The notes beneath the pieces are model-generated. The model was not told where the DNA came from, made no database searches, and was given only the letters and a program-made list of their open reading frames with translations. The translations under genes and the position numbers were made by a program. From Shinella kummerowiae (GTDB lineage Bacteria > Pseudomonadota > Alphaproteobacteria > Rhizobiales > Rhizobiaceae), in NCBI RefSeq assembly GCF_009827055.1, contig NZ_WUMK01000001.1, positions 806,001 through 870,000 of the forward strand: a stretch of DNA of 64,000 bases, read 5' to 3'. Shown here piece after piece: positions 35,022-44,333 of this stretch. Each line of letters begins with the position of its first letter. The stretch's first letter is position 1.

Positions 35022-36455
35022 TCAGCGCCGCTTCTTCGCCTTCGAGGCGAACGGATTGTCCGCCGCCTTGAAGTGGATGCGGATCGGCACGCCCGGCAGG
35101 TTGAAGTCGTTGCGCAGGCCGTTCGTCAGGTAGCGGATATAGGATTCCGGCAGCGCATCGGGGCGCGTGCACGAGATCATGAAACCCGGCGGACGGGCCT
35201 TCACCTGCGTCATGTATTTCAGCTTCAGGCGGCGGCCGGAAACGGCCGGTGGCGGATGCTGCGTCTGCTGTGCGTCCAGCCAGCGGTTGAGCTTGGCGGT
35301 CGAGATGCGGCGGTTCCAGGTGCGATCCGTCTCAATGACGGACTGCATCAGCTTGTCGAGGCCGCGGCCGGTCTGGCCCGAAACCGGCACCGCGCGGATG
35401 CCGCGCGCCTGCGGCAGAAGCCGCTCGGTCTTCTCGCGCAGCTCCGCCAGCACGGCCTGCGGGTCCTCGATCAGGTCCCACTTGTTGAAGGCGAGCACGG
35501 CGGCGCGGCCCTCGCGCAGCACGAGGTCGACGATCTGCAGGTCCTGCTTCTCGAAGGGAATGGTCGCGTCGAAAACGATGACCACAGTCTCGGCAAAGCG
35601 GATGGCGCGTAGGCCGTCGGCGACGGAGAGCTTTTCCAGCTTCTCCTGCACTTTCGCCTTGCGCCGCATGCCGGCCGTATCGAACATCTTGATCGTCCGG
35701 CCCTTCCAGTCCCATTCGACGGAAATGGAATCGCGCGTGATGCCGGCTTCCGGGCCGGTCAGCAGTCGGTCCTCGCCGAGGAAACGGTTGATCAGCGTCG
35801 ATTTTCCGGCGTTCGGGCGGCCGACGATGGCGACGCGCAGCGGCTTCGTCTCGTCATATTCCGGCTCGTAGTCGTCGTCCTTCTCCACGCCTTCGGCAGC
35901 CGCCTCATCGCGCAGGTCGACATCGGTGACGGCCTCGTCTTCTTCCGGATAGGCGCGTTCCTCACCGATCGCCGCGACGATCGCGTCGCGCAGATCCAGC
36001 ATGCCCTGGCCGTGTTCGGCGGAGATCGCCGTCGGTTCGCCAAGGCCGAGCGTGAAGCTGTCATAGAACCCGCCATCGGAGCCACGCGCTTCCGACTTGT
36101 TGGCGACGAGCACCACCGGCTTGCCCTTGCGGCGCAGCATGTCGGCCAGCGCCTGGTCGACCGGCGTCAGGCCCATCTTGGCATCGACGACGAAGAGCGA
36201 CAGGTCCGCCTCGTCGATTGCCGCTTCCGTCTGGGCGCGCATGCGGCCCTGCAACGTCTCGGGTGCCGCCTCTTCGAGACCGGCAGTATCGATGATGCGG
36301 AATTTCAGGTCGATCAAGCGGGCATCGCCCGGCCGGCGGTCGCGCGTGACGCCGGGCGTATCGTCAACGAGCGCGAGCTTCTTGCCCACAAGCCTGTTGA
36401 ACAGGGTGGACTTGCCGACATTGGGGCGTCCGACAATGGCGACGGTGAAGCTCAT
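35022..36455 (-). CDS. der: Ribosome biogenesis GTPase Der (EngA)
   Basis: A 477-residue essential GTPase for 50S subunit maturation. It has two G domains in tandem: [14 protein letters not shown] with NKSE (residues 8-170) and [14 protein letters not shown] with NKWD (residues ~205-375). A very acidic linker lies between, and a C-terminal KH-like domain ends [11 protein letters not shown]. The alphaproteobacterial layout is complete. It is downstream of a YfgM-like TPR gene, 36 bases away, in the same direction. Confidence 0.97.
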   Translation of the reverse strand: MSFTVAIVGRPNVGKSTLFNRLVGKKLALVDDTPGVTRDRRPGDARLIDLKFRIIDTAGLEEAAPETLQGRMRAQTEAAIDEADLSLFVVDAKMGLTPVDQALADMLRRKGKPVVLVANKSEARGSDGGFYDSFTLGLGEPTAISAEHGQGMLDLRDAIVAAIGEERAYPEEDEAVTDVDLRDEAAAEGVEKDDDYEPEYDETKPLRVAIVGRPNAGKSTLINRFLGEDRLLTGPEAGITRDSISVEWDWKGRTIKMFDTAGMRRKAKVQEKLEKLSVADGLRAIRFAETVVIVFDATIPFEKQDLQIVDLVLREGRAAVLAFNKWDLIEDPQAVLAELREKTERLLPQARGIRAVPVSGQTGRGLDKLMQSVIETDRTWNRRISTAKLNRWLDAQQTQHPPPAVSGRRLKLKYMTQVKARPPGFMISCTRPDALPESYIRYLTNGLRNDFNLPGVPIRIHFKAADNPFASKAKKRR

Positions 36456-36491
36456 GATGTGTTCCGTTTCTAAGAGCGGTCAGAAAACCGA

Positions 36492-37163
36492 TCAGGAGGA
36501 CAGCTTGCCGCTTGCGGCAATCAGGTCAAGCAGCATCTGCGCGCGGTTGGCAACGTTGCGCGGGCTTTCGCTGTCGCTGATGATGGCGTCGAACCATTCC
36601 TTGGCACGCGCATAGTCGTCGTGCTTGTAGGCGGCAAGCCCGAGAACCTCGCGGGCAGAATGGCGCAGCGCGTTCTGCGGCGTCGCAAGCTGCTCGGCTT
36701 CCGCCGAGACCTGCTCGTAGGTGCCGGTATCGACAAGCAGGTAGGCGGCGCGCAGGCGGGCTGCATCACGCACCGCTTCCGGTACCGAAGTATCCTTGGA
36801 GATCGCGGTGAAAGCATTGACGGCACCCTGCGCGTCCGTCTCGGCAAGAAGCGAAGCGGACCGCATGCGGGCGAGCACCGGATAGGAGCCGAAACCGTCC
36901 TTCTCAAGTGCGGTCAGCGCTGCAAGCGCCTCGTCCTTCTTGCCTTCCCGGGCGAGGGTGAGGGCTGCGAGGAACTGGTCGCCGGCGGCAGAGGCCTCGC
37001 TGTCGCGCCAGTATTCGTAGCTCACCTTGCCGATCGTGCCGAGGACGACCAGCACGGCAATGCCGATCAGGATGCGACCGAAACGCTTCCAGACCAGACG
37101 CATCTGGTCGGAGCGGAGTTCATCGTTGACCTCGCGGATAAAGCTGTCGTCCTGATTTACCAT
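36492..37163 (-). CDS. YfgM-like tetratricopeptide membrane protein
   Basis: A 223-residue protein anchored by one membrane helix (RILIGIAVLVVLGTIGKVSYEYW, residues 28-50) with a periplasmic domain of TPR-like helices (DEALAALTALEKDG, HSAREVLGLAAYKHDDYARAKEWFD). It resembles YfgM, an ancillary protein of the SecYEG/chaperone network. The ATG at 37163 was chosen, as MVNQDDSFIREVNDELR is the typical start. In many bacteria a BamB gene lies between yfgM and der; none is here. Confidence 0.85.
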   Translation of the reverse strand: MVNQDDSFIREVNDELRSDQMRLVWKRFGRILIGIAVLVVLGTIGKVSYEYWRDSEASAAGDQFLAALTLAREGKKDEALAALTALEKDGFGSYPVLARMRSASLLAETDAQGAVNAFTAISKDTSVPEAVRDAARLRAAYLLVDTGTYEQVSAEAEQLATPQNALRHSAREVLGLAAYKHDDYARAKEWFDAIISDSESPRNVANRAQMLLDLIAASGKLSS

Positions 37164-37275
37164 TCCCTGCCCGGCTCTTGCTGACGATTGGAGTTTGCGC
37201 CTTCTACTCCATTTTGGCTGCAAAGTAAGGGGGCAGCCGCGAAAAGCCGGGGATCAGGAGCGGATCAGGCCCGGA

Positions 37276-37860
37276 TCAAGGCAGCGGCGCCACGCCGATC
37301 AACCACTCGTGAAGCCAGAAGACGATGGCGACATAGAGCGCGAGGCCGACAACGACCGAGATCAGGTCATACTTCGCCGAGACGAAAACCGGCAGTTTGG
37401 TCTCGCCGGCGGCGATGCGCTTCTTCAGCGTGATGCGCAGGATGACCGCCCAGGCAAGGATCGTCACGAAGAGCAGCACCGAATAGCTCTCGCCGTTCGC
37501 CAGAAGATGCGCCAGCGCCCAGATCTTGATCGCGACCAGGATGGGAAACTTCATCTTCGTGCGGATATGACCGGCCGGCAGGAAGCCGGCGACGAGACAG
37601 ATCGAGGCGATCAGCATTAGCGTCAGCGCGATATGCGCCATGAAGGTCGGTGGAGAATAGAGCATCGAACCGCCATTTTCGCGCGCATCGACAAAGCCGT
37701 AGGCGATGAGGGCGAGGCTGACGAGCGACAGCACGCCATGCAGCGCCATCCAGCCGGGCTTGCCAAGTGCTGCGATGCCCGCATTGCGAAGGCCGGGCGC
37801 GAAGGGCCGCAGCAGATGGGTGACGATGAAGAGAACGAGACCGGCGATGAGCAACGTCAT
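37276..37860 (-). CDS. NnrU-family membrane protein
   Basis: A 194-residue protein with five to six membrane helices and the NnrU family phrases HLLRPFAPGLRNAGIAALG and GHIRTKMKFPILVAIKIWALAHLLANG. NnrU was first linked to nitric oxide metabolism in denitrifiers, but the family is wide and no denitrification gene is nearby. The ATG at 37860 gives the standard start MTLLIAGLVLFIVTH. It is divergent from the polysaccharide deacetylase. Confidence 0.87.
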   Translation of the reverse strand: MTLLIAGLVLFIVTHLLRPFAPGLRNAGIAALGKPGWMALHGVLSLVSLALIAYGFVDARENGGSMLYSPPTFMAHIALTLMLIASICLVAGFLPAGHIRTKMKFPILVAIKIWALAHLLANGESYSVLLFVTILAWAVILRITLKKRIAAGETKLPVFVSAKYDLISVVVGLALYVAIVFWLHEWLIGVAPLP

Positions 37861-37985
37861 GAAAAAGCCCCTTGAAGAAATGGCGGCCGCTGGCCGTTTC
37901 CCTTTGGAATAGCCTTCACCGGGCGACAATTCCAGCCCGATCAAAGGATTGCCGCATTCGGAACCGATGACAGACCCTTTGCAAA

Positions 37986-39014
37986 TTGTCGCGGGTGCCC
38001 ATCTTGTCTCAACGATCGTCTCGAATTCTCCTCCTCTCTCTCGCCGCCGCCCTCGGCGCGAGCCCGGCATTCGCCAAGGATGACGCGATCGAGACACCAA
38101 AACGCAAGCAGCTCGTCATCGTCTCCTTCGACGGTGCGCACGACAACCTGCTCTGGGAAAAGAGCCGCGCCATGGCCAAGCGCACCGGCGCGCATTTCAC
38201 CTATTTCCTCTCCTGTACCTTCCTCTTTCCGCGAGAGGAGCGCGCCACCTACCAGGCGCCGCACGAAAAACGCGGCCGCTCCAATGTCGGCTTTTCGCCG
38301 GACAAGGAGGACACGATCCTGCGGCTTGGCGAAATCTGGCTGGCGAAGCTGGAAGGCCACGATATCGGCAGCCATGCCTGCGGCCATTTCGACGGCGGCA
38401 AATGGAGCGCGGACGACTGGAAAGCCGAATTCACCTTCTTCCACGAGGCCTTGAAGAACGCCTGGCAGAATGCCGGTGTGGGCGAGCGCGAGCCCGCCGA
38501 CTGGCAGCGCTTCGTCAAGGAGGATATCAGGGGTTTTCGAGCGCCCTACCTCTCCGCCGGAAACGGCCTGATGAAAGCGCTGGAAGACAACGGTTTCACC
38601 TACGACGCCAGCCTCGTCTCCAAGGGTCCGGCCATGCCGGTGGCAAGCGGCAAGCTCGCCCGCTTTGCCCTGCCCCTCATCCCGGAAGGCACGTCGAAAC
38701 GCCCGGTCATCGCCATGGACTACAATCTTTATGTCCGCCATTCCAAGGGCAAGGAGAAGCCGGAAAACAGCACGGCCTTCGAGGAAAGCACACTGAAAGC
38801 CTACCGCGATGCCTTCGCCAGACAATATGACGGCGAACGCATCCCCCTCCAACTCGGCTTCCACTTCGTCGAAATGAACGCCGGCGCCTACTGGCGCGCG
38901 CTTGACCGGTTCCTCACGGAGACCTGCGGACAAAAGGATGTCGCCTGCGTGAGCTATGCCCAGGCGATGGACATTCTCGCAAAAGAAAAGAGGGCGACTG
39001 GCGCCGCCCTCTGA
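37986..39014 (+). CDS. Secreted polysaccharide deacetylase family protein
   Basis: A 342-residue NodB-fold protein. A signal peptide (about RILLLSLAAALGASPAFA) is followed by the metal-site motifs: SFDGAHDN (variant of TFDDG), DIGSHACGHF (HxxxH) and GFRAPYLS. The long insert between motifs is typical of the Rhizobiales branch. It probably removes acyl groups from a cell-surface glycan. The start is a weak TTG (37986) or the GTG at 37995; both leave the signal peptide intact. A hairpin overlaps its stop codon. Confidence 0.83.
   Translation: MSRVPILSQRSSRILLLSLAAALGASPAFAKDDAIETPKRKQLVIVSFDGAHDNLLWEKSRAMAKRTGAHFTYFLSCTFLFPREERATYQAPHEKRGRSNVGFSPDKEDTILRLGEIWLAKLEGHDIGSHACGHFDGGKWSADDWKAEFTFFHEALKNAWQNAGVGEREPADWQRFVKEDIRGFRAPYLSAGNGLMKALEDNGFTYDASLVSKGPAMPVASGKLARFALPLIPEGTSKRPVIAMDYNLYVRHSKGKEKPENSTAFEESTLKAYRDAFARQYDGERIPLQLGFHFVEMNAGAYWRALDRFLTETCGQKDVACVSYAQAMDILAKEKRATGAAL
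38989..39012 (+). terminator. Hairpin overlapping the stop of the deacetylase gene
   Basis: AGAGGGCG (38989-38996) pairs with CGCCCTCT (39005-39012), an 8-bp stem with an 8-base loop lying in the last codons, between two convergent genes (deacetylase and bacA). The T-run is weak in either direction. Confidence 0.5.
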
Positions 39015-39037
39015 TGTCTCATTTGGCAATCGGCTGA

Positions 39038-40306
39038 TCAGGCCGGCCGGCCCTCTTCTTCCATCTGCGTTTCCAGATAACGCTGGTCGATCTCCGGCAG
39101 CGGCTTGTCGTCGATTGCCGCCTCGAATGCCTTCAGACGTTTATGGATCGACAGCAACTCGATAATGGTCGACCAGTAGCTGACGAGATACTGGAAGGAA
39201 TTGCTGACCTCGCCGAAGGCGGTGGCGATCTGCTGCCAGACACCCATGGTGATGCGGCCCGCTGCAACGGTGGGAATGAGAATGAAGGTCAGCAAGGTCG
39301 CATCGAGCTGGTTGTAGGTGAAACGCGCGACGTTGAAATAGCAGTAGTGCCAGTACATGCGGAAATAGTTCCGACGCACATTCGCAAACAGTTCGCGCAC
39401 GGTGATGGGGTCGGCACGATCTGCATCGTCCTCACCATAGACGAGTTCTTTTCGGTAAGCCGCTTCCACACGCTGGTTGCGGAACTGGAGCCCCGGAAGC
39501 TTGATACCGGCGAATGCCAGCAAAGCGGTACCAAACAGCGACCAGCCGATCGCCAGCCAGAACAAGGAGTGCGGCACCGCGCCGAGGATCGGCACATCGC
39601 CGACATAGTCCGACATCTGGAAAAGCAGCGGCAGGAAGACAACGAGCGTCATGATCGAGTTGATGAAGGCAACGCCAAGACCCTCGAGAATGTTGGCGAA
39701 ACGCATCGTATCTTCCTGCACACGCTGCGAGGCACCCTCGATGTGACGCAGTTTCGGCCAAAGCGACATATAGTAGTCGTTCATGGCTGTTCGCCAGCGG
39801 AAGACATAGTGGTTGGTGAAGAAGGCGGTAATCACGTTGACCACAACGAATACGATACCGATTTGCAGGAAGTACAACTGCAATCCCCAAAGCGCTTCAG
39901 CCGTGACGCTCTTGTCACCTGACAGACCCTTCTGGAACATGTCGAAGAACGGGCCGCGCCAATTGTTGAGCGCCACCTGCAGCTGCACGGCGAAATAAGC
40001 AATGAAAACAATGAACGCCGAACCCCAGATGGACCAGCTGGTCCAAGGATGGTCACGCGCGATAACTTTCCATGCGAAGCCGAAAGTCAGCACAAAAATC
40101 AGGAAGTAAAGATAGAACCAAAGATTGTCGGGAGAGGTGAAGTAGGCAAGCCCGAGCGGGGCTTTTTCCCCCGGCGCAAGCGGCGGCAACCCGATCGCGG
40201 CACCCATTTGAGGTCCGACCGTGTACCAGACGGCGATACAGATCGCTGCCCATACGGCGGCTGAGGTGAAGAACAGCTTCGGCTGTGGAAAGAAGGAATG
40301 GAACAA
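39038..40306 (-). CDS. bacA: BacA/SbmA peptide transporter
   Basis: A 422-residue inner-membrane protein. The N terminus MFHSFFPQPKLFFTSAAVW, the segment NNWRGPFFDMFQKGL and YVFRWRTAMNDYYMSLWPKLRHIEGASQRVQED match BacA of Sinorhizobium and SbmA of E. coli closely, over the full expected length with seven to eight membrane helices. These proton-driven transporters import proline-rich, bleomycin-type and, in legume symbionts, plant NCR peptides, and influence very-long-chain fatty acids on lipid A. It is a single-gene unit with a short palindrome (GGCAGCTAAGCTGCC, about 40331-40345) in its upstream region. Confidence 0.95.
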   Translation of the reverse strand: MFHSFFPQPKLFFTSAAVWAAICIAVWYTVGPQMGAAIGLPPLAPGEKAPLGLAYFTSPDNLWFYLYFLIFVLTFGFAWKVIARDHPWTSWSIWGSAFIVFIAYFAVQLQVALNNWRGPFFDMFQKGLSGDKSVTAEALWGLQLYFLQIGIVFVVVNVITAFFTNHYVFRWRTAMNDYYMSLWPKLRHIEGASQRVQEDTMRFANILEGLGVAFINSIMTLVVFLPLLFQMSDYVGDVPILGAVPHSLFWLAIGWSLFGTALLAFAGIKLPGLQFRNQRVEAAYRKELVYGEDDADRADPITVRELFANVRRNYFRMYWHYCYFNVARFTYNQLDATLLTFILIPTVAAGRITMGVWQQIATAFGEVSNSFQYLVSYWSTIIELLSIHKRLKAFEAAIDDKPLPEIDQRYLETQMEEEGRPA

Positions 40307-40401
40307 GGTGCGAAACTCTCGTTTGCATGGGGCAGCTAAGCTGCCGGTTCGCGCTGAAACTAAAGGAGTTTGCGCAGCGCAACAATCGCTGCGGCCTTGT
40401 A

Positions 40402-41592
40402 TTACCGAGATTTAATGGAAAGCGCGCCGCCTGCGACGGTGATGGCGGCGGCGAGAAGCAGCACACCGGCGGCGGCGAGGCTGGGCAGCACGTAGCTTCC
40501 CGTGCGCGCCGCCAGGAAGCCCGCGCCGAGCGGCCCAAGGATCTGCCCGACGCCGAACGCCGCCGTCATCAGCGCCAACACCTGCCGGGGGCTCTCGCTG
40601 GCCAGCACCCGCCCGAGCTGCAAGCCATAGGCCGTGATGACGATGAAGGTGAGGCCGAGCAGCACGCCGCCGATCAGCGCCGAAGCCGGGAACGGCAGCG
40701 TGACTGTGACAGCGACGCCCACCATCTCGACGAGGATCGCCGCCAGATAGGCCCGCGCCACGCCATAACGCTGCGCCACCGGTTTCCAGACCACGACCGA
40801 GATCGCCGCGGCTGCACCGGTGAAGAGCCAGGTGAGGCATTCGAGCAGCGGGCTATGGCCGCCTTCCCGCGCAATAGCGACAATGAAGGTGGCCGTCACG
40901 ACGTAACCGATGCCGAACAAACCATAGCTCAGCGTCAGGGCGGCAAGCGGCCGGATCCAGACGATCGACGGCTCGCGCACGCCCGCGGCGCCGCCCTCCG
41001 GCCGTGGAAGCAGAACCATGACGACACCGAGACCGACGGCACCGAGCACGGCGCCGGCAAGCCAGTCGACGCGCCAGGCAGCGATGGCCGGGATATCCAC
41101 GAACGACAGCAGATAGACCAGCAAGGCCGACACCGCGATACCCACGCCGACACCGGAAAAATGCGCCATCTGCACACGCGGATCGTGATGCCTGAGCCCG
41201 ATGGAGAGCACGATGCCGGAGGTGAAGATCATGGCGAAGGCGCTGGCGAGCCCGGCGAGGAAGCGCACGACGGACAGCGCTGCGACCCCTGAGAGCAACC
41301 CCATGGCGACAAGCAGTAGGACGGTGGACATCAAAGCCCCGACGGCGAGGCGTCGTTCGAGACCAGCAGCCCAGCCATAGGCGGCGAGCACCGCACCCAG
41401 CAGGTAACCGGCAAAATTCGCCGCCGCGATGATGCCGGCATCGGCTGCATTCAGGCCGAGCCCCGCCATCATGCCGGGCAGAACGGGCGTATAGAAGAAA
41501 CGGCCGAGCCCCATGGCCACGGCCATGGCGACAGCACCGGCGATGGCCGCCCGGACGGGCTCGCGCGACAGGGCGGGAATGCGTTGCATCAT
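40402..41592 (-). CDS. YbfB/YjiJ-family MFS transporter
   Basis: A 396-residue major facilitator with 12 hydrophobic segments. The opening AAIAGAVAMAVAMGLGRFFYTPVLPGMM and NAADAGIIAAANFAGYLLGA are the DUF1228/YbfB hallmark; the substrate is unknown. Two adjacent ATGs (41592 and 41589) give the usual start; the longer frame to 41631 adds a polar tail that the family lacks. It lies between bacA and map, all on the minus strand, with no overlap. Confidence 0.87.
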   Translation of the reverse strand: MMQRIPALSREPVRAAIAGAVAMAVAMGLGRFFYTPVLPGMMAGLGLNAADAGIIAAANFAGYLLGAVLAAYGWAAGLERRLAVGALMSTVLLLVAMGLLSGVAALSVVRFLAGLASAFAMIFTSGIVLSIGLRHHDPRVQMAHFSGVGVGIAVSALLVYLLSFVDIPAIAAWRVDWLAGAVLGAVGLGVVMVLLPRPEGGAAGVREPSIVWIRPLAALTLSYGLFGIGYVVTATFIVAIAREGGHSPLLECLTWLFTGAAAAISVVVWKPVAQRYGVARAYLAAILVEMVGVAVTVTLPFPASALIGGVLLGLTFIVITAYGLQLGRVLASESPRQVLALMTAAFGVGQILGPLGAGFLAARTGSYVLPSLAAAGVLLLAAAITVAGGALSIKSR

Positions 41593-41666
41593 GGCGCGAC
41601 CATCGCACTGCAACATGGCCGCGACAAACAAGATTAATTGATCGTCGGATCAGCGCCGGTGAAGGC

Positions 41667-42419
41667 TCAGCCGGGCAGCGTCACCACCAACGGCCCGTTG
41701 CGCGTCGCCACGACCGTGTGCTCGAACTGCACCGTCGGCGCGCTCGGCTCGCTGTAGAGCGTCCACTCGTCGTTCTTGCCGCCTTCCGCCCAGTTGGCGC
41801 CGAGCGACAGGAACGGCTCGACGGTGAAGACGAGACCCTCCGTCATGCGGCGCTTTTCCTGCGGGTCCGGCCAGGTGGCGATTTCCGTCGGCTCTTCGTG
41901 CAGCGAGCGGCCGACGCCGTGGCTCGCGAGGTTGGCGATCAGCGTGTAGCGGTTCTTGCGCGCGAATTCGCCGATGGCAGTGCCGACCTGCGCCAGCGGC
42001 TTGCCGGCCTTGACCTCCTTGAGACCGACCCAGAGCGCCCGCTTGCCATCGCGGCACAGCCGTTCCACCGCCGGCGTCGAGCGCCCGACCGTGAACGACG
42101 CGCCGGTATCGGCAAAATAACCGTCGAGCTCGGCGGAGACGTCGATATTGACGAGGTCGCCGTCCTTGATCACCCGGTCACCCGGAATACCATGCGCCAC
42201 CTCTTCGTTGACGCTGATGCAGGTCGCGCCCGGAAAGGCATAGCAGCTTTCCGGCGCCGAACGTGCGCCCGCCGCCTCCAGCATGCGCCGGCCGATCAGG
42301 TCCAGTTCGGCCGTGGTCATGCCCGGCTGGATCGAGGTCGACATGTGCTGGAGCACATTGGCGCAGATTCGGCCGATCGCCTTCAGGCCGTTGAGGTCAT
42401 CATCATTCTCGAGGGTCAT
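41667..42419 (-). CDS. map: Type I methionine aminopeptidase
   Basis: A 250-residue metalloprotease removing the N-terminal Met of new proteins. Metal ligands are visible in VNIDVSAELDGYFADTGASF (two Asp), SHGVGRSLHEEP (His), FTVEPFLS (Glu) and QFEHTVVAT (Glu). The ATG at 42419 follows the palindromic repeat copy B; a longer frame only reads into that repeat. Rhizobiaceae often have more than one map gene. This one lacks ribosomal neighbours, so it may be the second copy. Confidence 0.92.
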   Translation of the reverse strand: MTLENDDDLNGLKAIGRICANVLQHMSTSIQPGMTTAELDLIGRRMLEAAGARSAPESCYAFPGATCISVNEEVAHGIPGDRVIKDGDLVNIDVSAELDGYFADTGASFTVGRSTPAVERLCRDGKRALWVGLKEVKAGKPLAQVGTAIGEFARKNRYTLIANLASHGVGRSLHEEPTEIATWPDPQEKRRMTEGLVFTVEPFLSLGANWAEGGKNDEWTLYSEPSAPTVQFEHTVVATRNGPLVVTLPG

Positions 42420-42444
42420 CGCATCTCTCTTTCGCGGGCGTCCT

Positions 42445-42546
42445 GGAGCAATTCCAGCAAAAGTGCGCAGCGGTTTTGCGTCCGGAATTGCGCGAAAATA
42501 AAAGGTTAGAGCGTTTTCGCGATTCGAAGAAAAGCGGAAATGCTCT
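42445..42546. repeat. ~102-bp palindromic intergenic repeat, copy B
   Basis: The sequence is colinear with copy A at 12368-12470, with the same two-stem structure and identical blocks such as AAAAGTGCGCAGCGGTTTTG and CGTTTTCGCGATTCGAAGAA. It lies between map and the luciferase-like monooxygenase gene, just upstream of the map start. Confidence 0.85.
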
Positions 42547-42566
42547 ACCACGCCCGCGCGCGTCTG

Positions 42567-43628
42567 TCAGGCAGAAGCGATTGCTGCGTCCCTGGGTTCC
42601 GCCGCCAGCATCTCGCGCACCAGCGGAGCAACCTTGGTGCCGTAAAGCTCGATGCCGCGCAGGATCTGGTCGTGCGGCATAAGGCCGATCGCCATCTGCA
42701 GCAGGAAGCGATCGTTGCGGAAGATCCGCTGATGATCGACGATCTTCTTCGCCACCGTTTCCGGATCGCCGAGGAAGAGGTGCCCCGTCGGCCCGATCGA
42801 CTGGTCGAACTGCGCCGGGCTCGTCGGCCCCCAGCCGCGCTCGTGGCCGATGCGGTTCATCACCTCGGCCTGCGGTCCATAGAAGGCATCCGCCGCAGCC
42901 TGCGTGCTGTCCGCAATGAAACCGTGCACGTTGATGCTGGTCTTCAGCCTGGCCTCGTCCTGCCCTGCCCGGCGTGCCGCCTCACGGTAGAGATCGAACA
43001 GCGGCGCATAACGCGACGGCGTGCCACCGATGATGGCAAGCGCCAGTGGCAGGCCATAGGCGCCCGCGCGCGCCACCGATTGCGGCGTGCCGCCAACGGC
43101 GATCCAGATCGGCAGCCTGCCATGCGCCGGACGCGGATAGACGCCGAGCCCCGACAGCGGTGCCCGCATCGTGCCGGTCCATGAGACTTTTTCGCTCTCG
43201 TTCAGCGCAAGCAGCAGGTCGAGTTTCTCCTCGAAAAGCTGATCGTAATCATCGAGCGCATAGCCGAAGAGCGGAAAGGATTCGATGAACGAGCCCCGTC
43301 CCGCCATGATTTCCGCCCGCCCGCCGGAAAGGAGGTCGACGGTGGAATATTGCTGGAAGACCCGCACCGGATCATCCGACGACAGCACTGTCACCGCACT
43401 CGACAGCCGGATGTTTTTCGTGCGCGCAGCCGCCGCCGCCAGCACCACGGCCGGCGCCGAGGCGGCATAATCCGCCCGGTGATGTTCACCGAGCCCGAAG
43501 ACATCGAGCCCGACCTGATCGGCGAGTTCGATCTCTTCAAGAAGGTTTTTCAGCCGCCGCTCCCCTTCCCGCCCCTTGTCGGCGGCATTGGGATCGACAT
43601 CGGCAAATGTATAGAGGCCAAGTTCCAT
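42567..43628 (-). CDS. LLM-class flavin-dependent monooxygenase-like protein
   Basis: A 353-residue luciferase-like TIM-barrel protein. The opening [19 protein letters not shown], then [50 protein letters not shown] and [17 protein letters not shown] are typical of the LLM subgroup that uses FMNH2 or F420. In Rhizobiales FMNH2 is more likely. The substrate is unknown. The ATG at 43628 is the normal family start; the longer frame is an artefact of the upstream non-coding stretch. Confidence 0.88.
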   Translation of the reverse strand: MELGLYTFADVDPNAADKGREGERRLKNLLEEIELADQVGLDVFGLGEHHRADYAASAPAVVLAAAAARTKNIRLSSAVTVLSSDDPVRVFQQYSTVDLLSGGRAEIMAGRGSFIESFPLFGYALDDYDQLFEEKLDLLLALNESEKVSWTGTMRAPLSGLGVYPRPAHGRLPIWIAVGGTPQSVARAGAYGLPLALAIIGGTPSRYAPLFDLYREAARRAGQDEARLKTSINVHGFIADSTQAAADAFYGPQAEVMNRIGHERGWGPTSPAQFDQSIGPTGHLFLGDPETVAKKIVDHQRIFRNDRFLLQMAIGLMPHDQILRGIELYGTKVAPLVREMLAAEPRDAAIASA

Positions 43629-43732
43629 GGGATGTTCCAGATGTGAGGGATTTTCCCAGAGATATGGCCGGCCGTGGCCGGTTGAAAGGGCGGATCGGGA
43701 AACAGTGTGTTTACAGGACGATCGCGACCACG

Positions 43733-43758
43733 CAAAAACGGGGCGGTTTCCCGCCCCG
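43733..43758 (-). terminator. Rho-independent terminator of the ECF42/SRPBCC locus
   Basis: CGGGGCGG (43739-43746) pairs with CCGCCCCG (43751-43758) around a 4-base loop, and is followed on the minus strand by TTTTT. It lies 9 bases after the SRPBCC stop codon. Confidence 0.88.
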
Positions 43759-43767
43759 CTCATTGCC

Positions 43768-44253
43768 TCAAAGCCTGGAGGCAACCTCTTCGAGCTGGCC
43801 TGCCACCTGGCCCCAGCCCTCGTGGAAGCCCATCTTCTCGTGCGCCTCGCAGTCCTCGACGTTCCAGTGACGGGCGATCGCGGTGTAGCGGGTCTTTCCG
43901 TTGCCGAGGTCGTCGAAGAGGATTTCGGCGCTGAAGAAAGCCTTTTCTGTCGGCTTCCAGTCCGGGCCGAAGGCGTCCGTGGTGATGATGCGCCTGTCCT
44001 TTTCCACCTTCAGGAACACGCCGGTTGAGTCCATGTGAAAGCCGTCCGGGCCGGTCATGACGGTGCGGAACTTGCCGCCGTCGCGCGGCTCCATGTCGAC
44101 AAGGGCAAGCGCATAGGGCTTCGGCATAAACCATTCCTTCAAGATCTCCGGCGTCGTCCAGGCCTTGAAGAGCTGGGCGGGCGTGGCATTCAGCACGCGG
44201 GTCAGCACCAGCTCGCGGTTGTTGGCGGGCTTGATGTCGGCGGTGTCGGTCAT
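43768..44253 (-). CDS. SRPBCC (AHSA1-type) domain protein of the ECF42 locus
   Basis: A 161-residue START-like-fold protein of the AHSA1 group: [29 protein letters not shown] at the start, [19 protein letters not shown] in the middle, and the C-terminal [21 protein letters not shown]. Such proteins bind small hydrophobic ligands in a deep pocket. Its own candidate promoter (44296-44322) has the same sequence as the one ahead of the DGPF gene, so it is probably a target of the neighbouring sigma factor. The ATG at 44253 is preferred over 44280. Confidence 0.87.
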   Translation of the reverse strand: MTDTADIKPANNRELVLTRVLNATPAQLFKAWTTPEILKEWFMPKPYALALVDMEPRDGGKFRTVMTGPDGFHMDSTGVFLKVEKDRRIITTDAFGPDWKPTEKAFFSAEILFDDLGNGKTRYTAIARHWNVEDCEAHEKMGFHEGWGQVAGQLEEVASRL

Positions 44254-44295
44254 GTCTCTCTCCTCGGCAAGTGTGATCATCAGGTTCGTATCAAG

Positions 44296-44322
44296 GACGC
44301 CCGGCGGCCGGCCAGTCCGACA
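44296..44322 (-). promoter_or_regulatory. Candidate ECF42 promoter of the SRPBCC gene
   Basis: On the minus strand TGTCGG (plus-strand 44317-44322), a 17-base spacer and CGTC (44296-44299) lie 43 bases before the ATG. The same boxes with the same spacing occur at 45984-46010. The motif fits my memory of the ECF42 target consensus (TGTCGA in -35, CGA/TC in -10). Confidence 0.6.
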
Positions 44323-44333
44323 TCGGATCTGGT

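Noticed and set aside
37276-37860. Taking nnrU as a sign of denitrification
   Set aside because: No nir, nor or nos gene is in the window, and NnrU-family proteins occur widely without denitrification.
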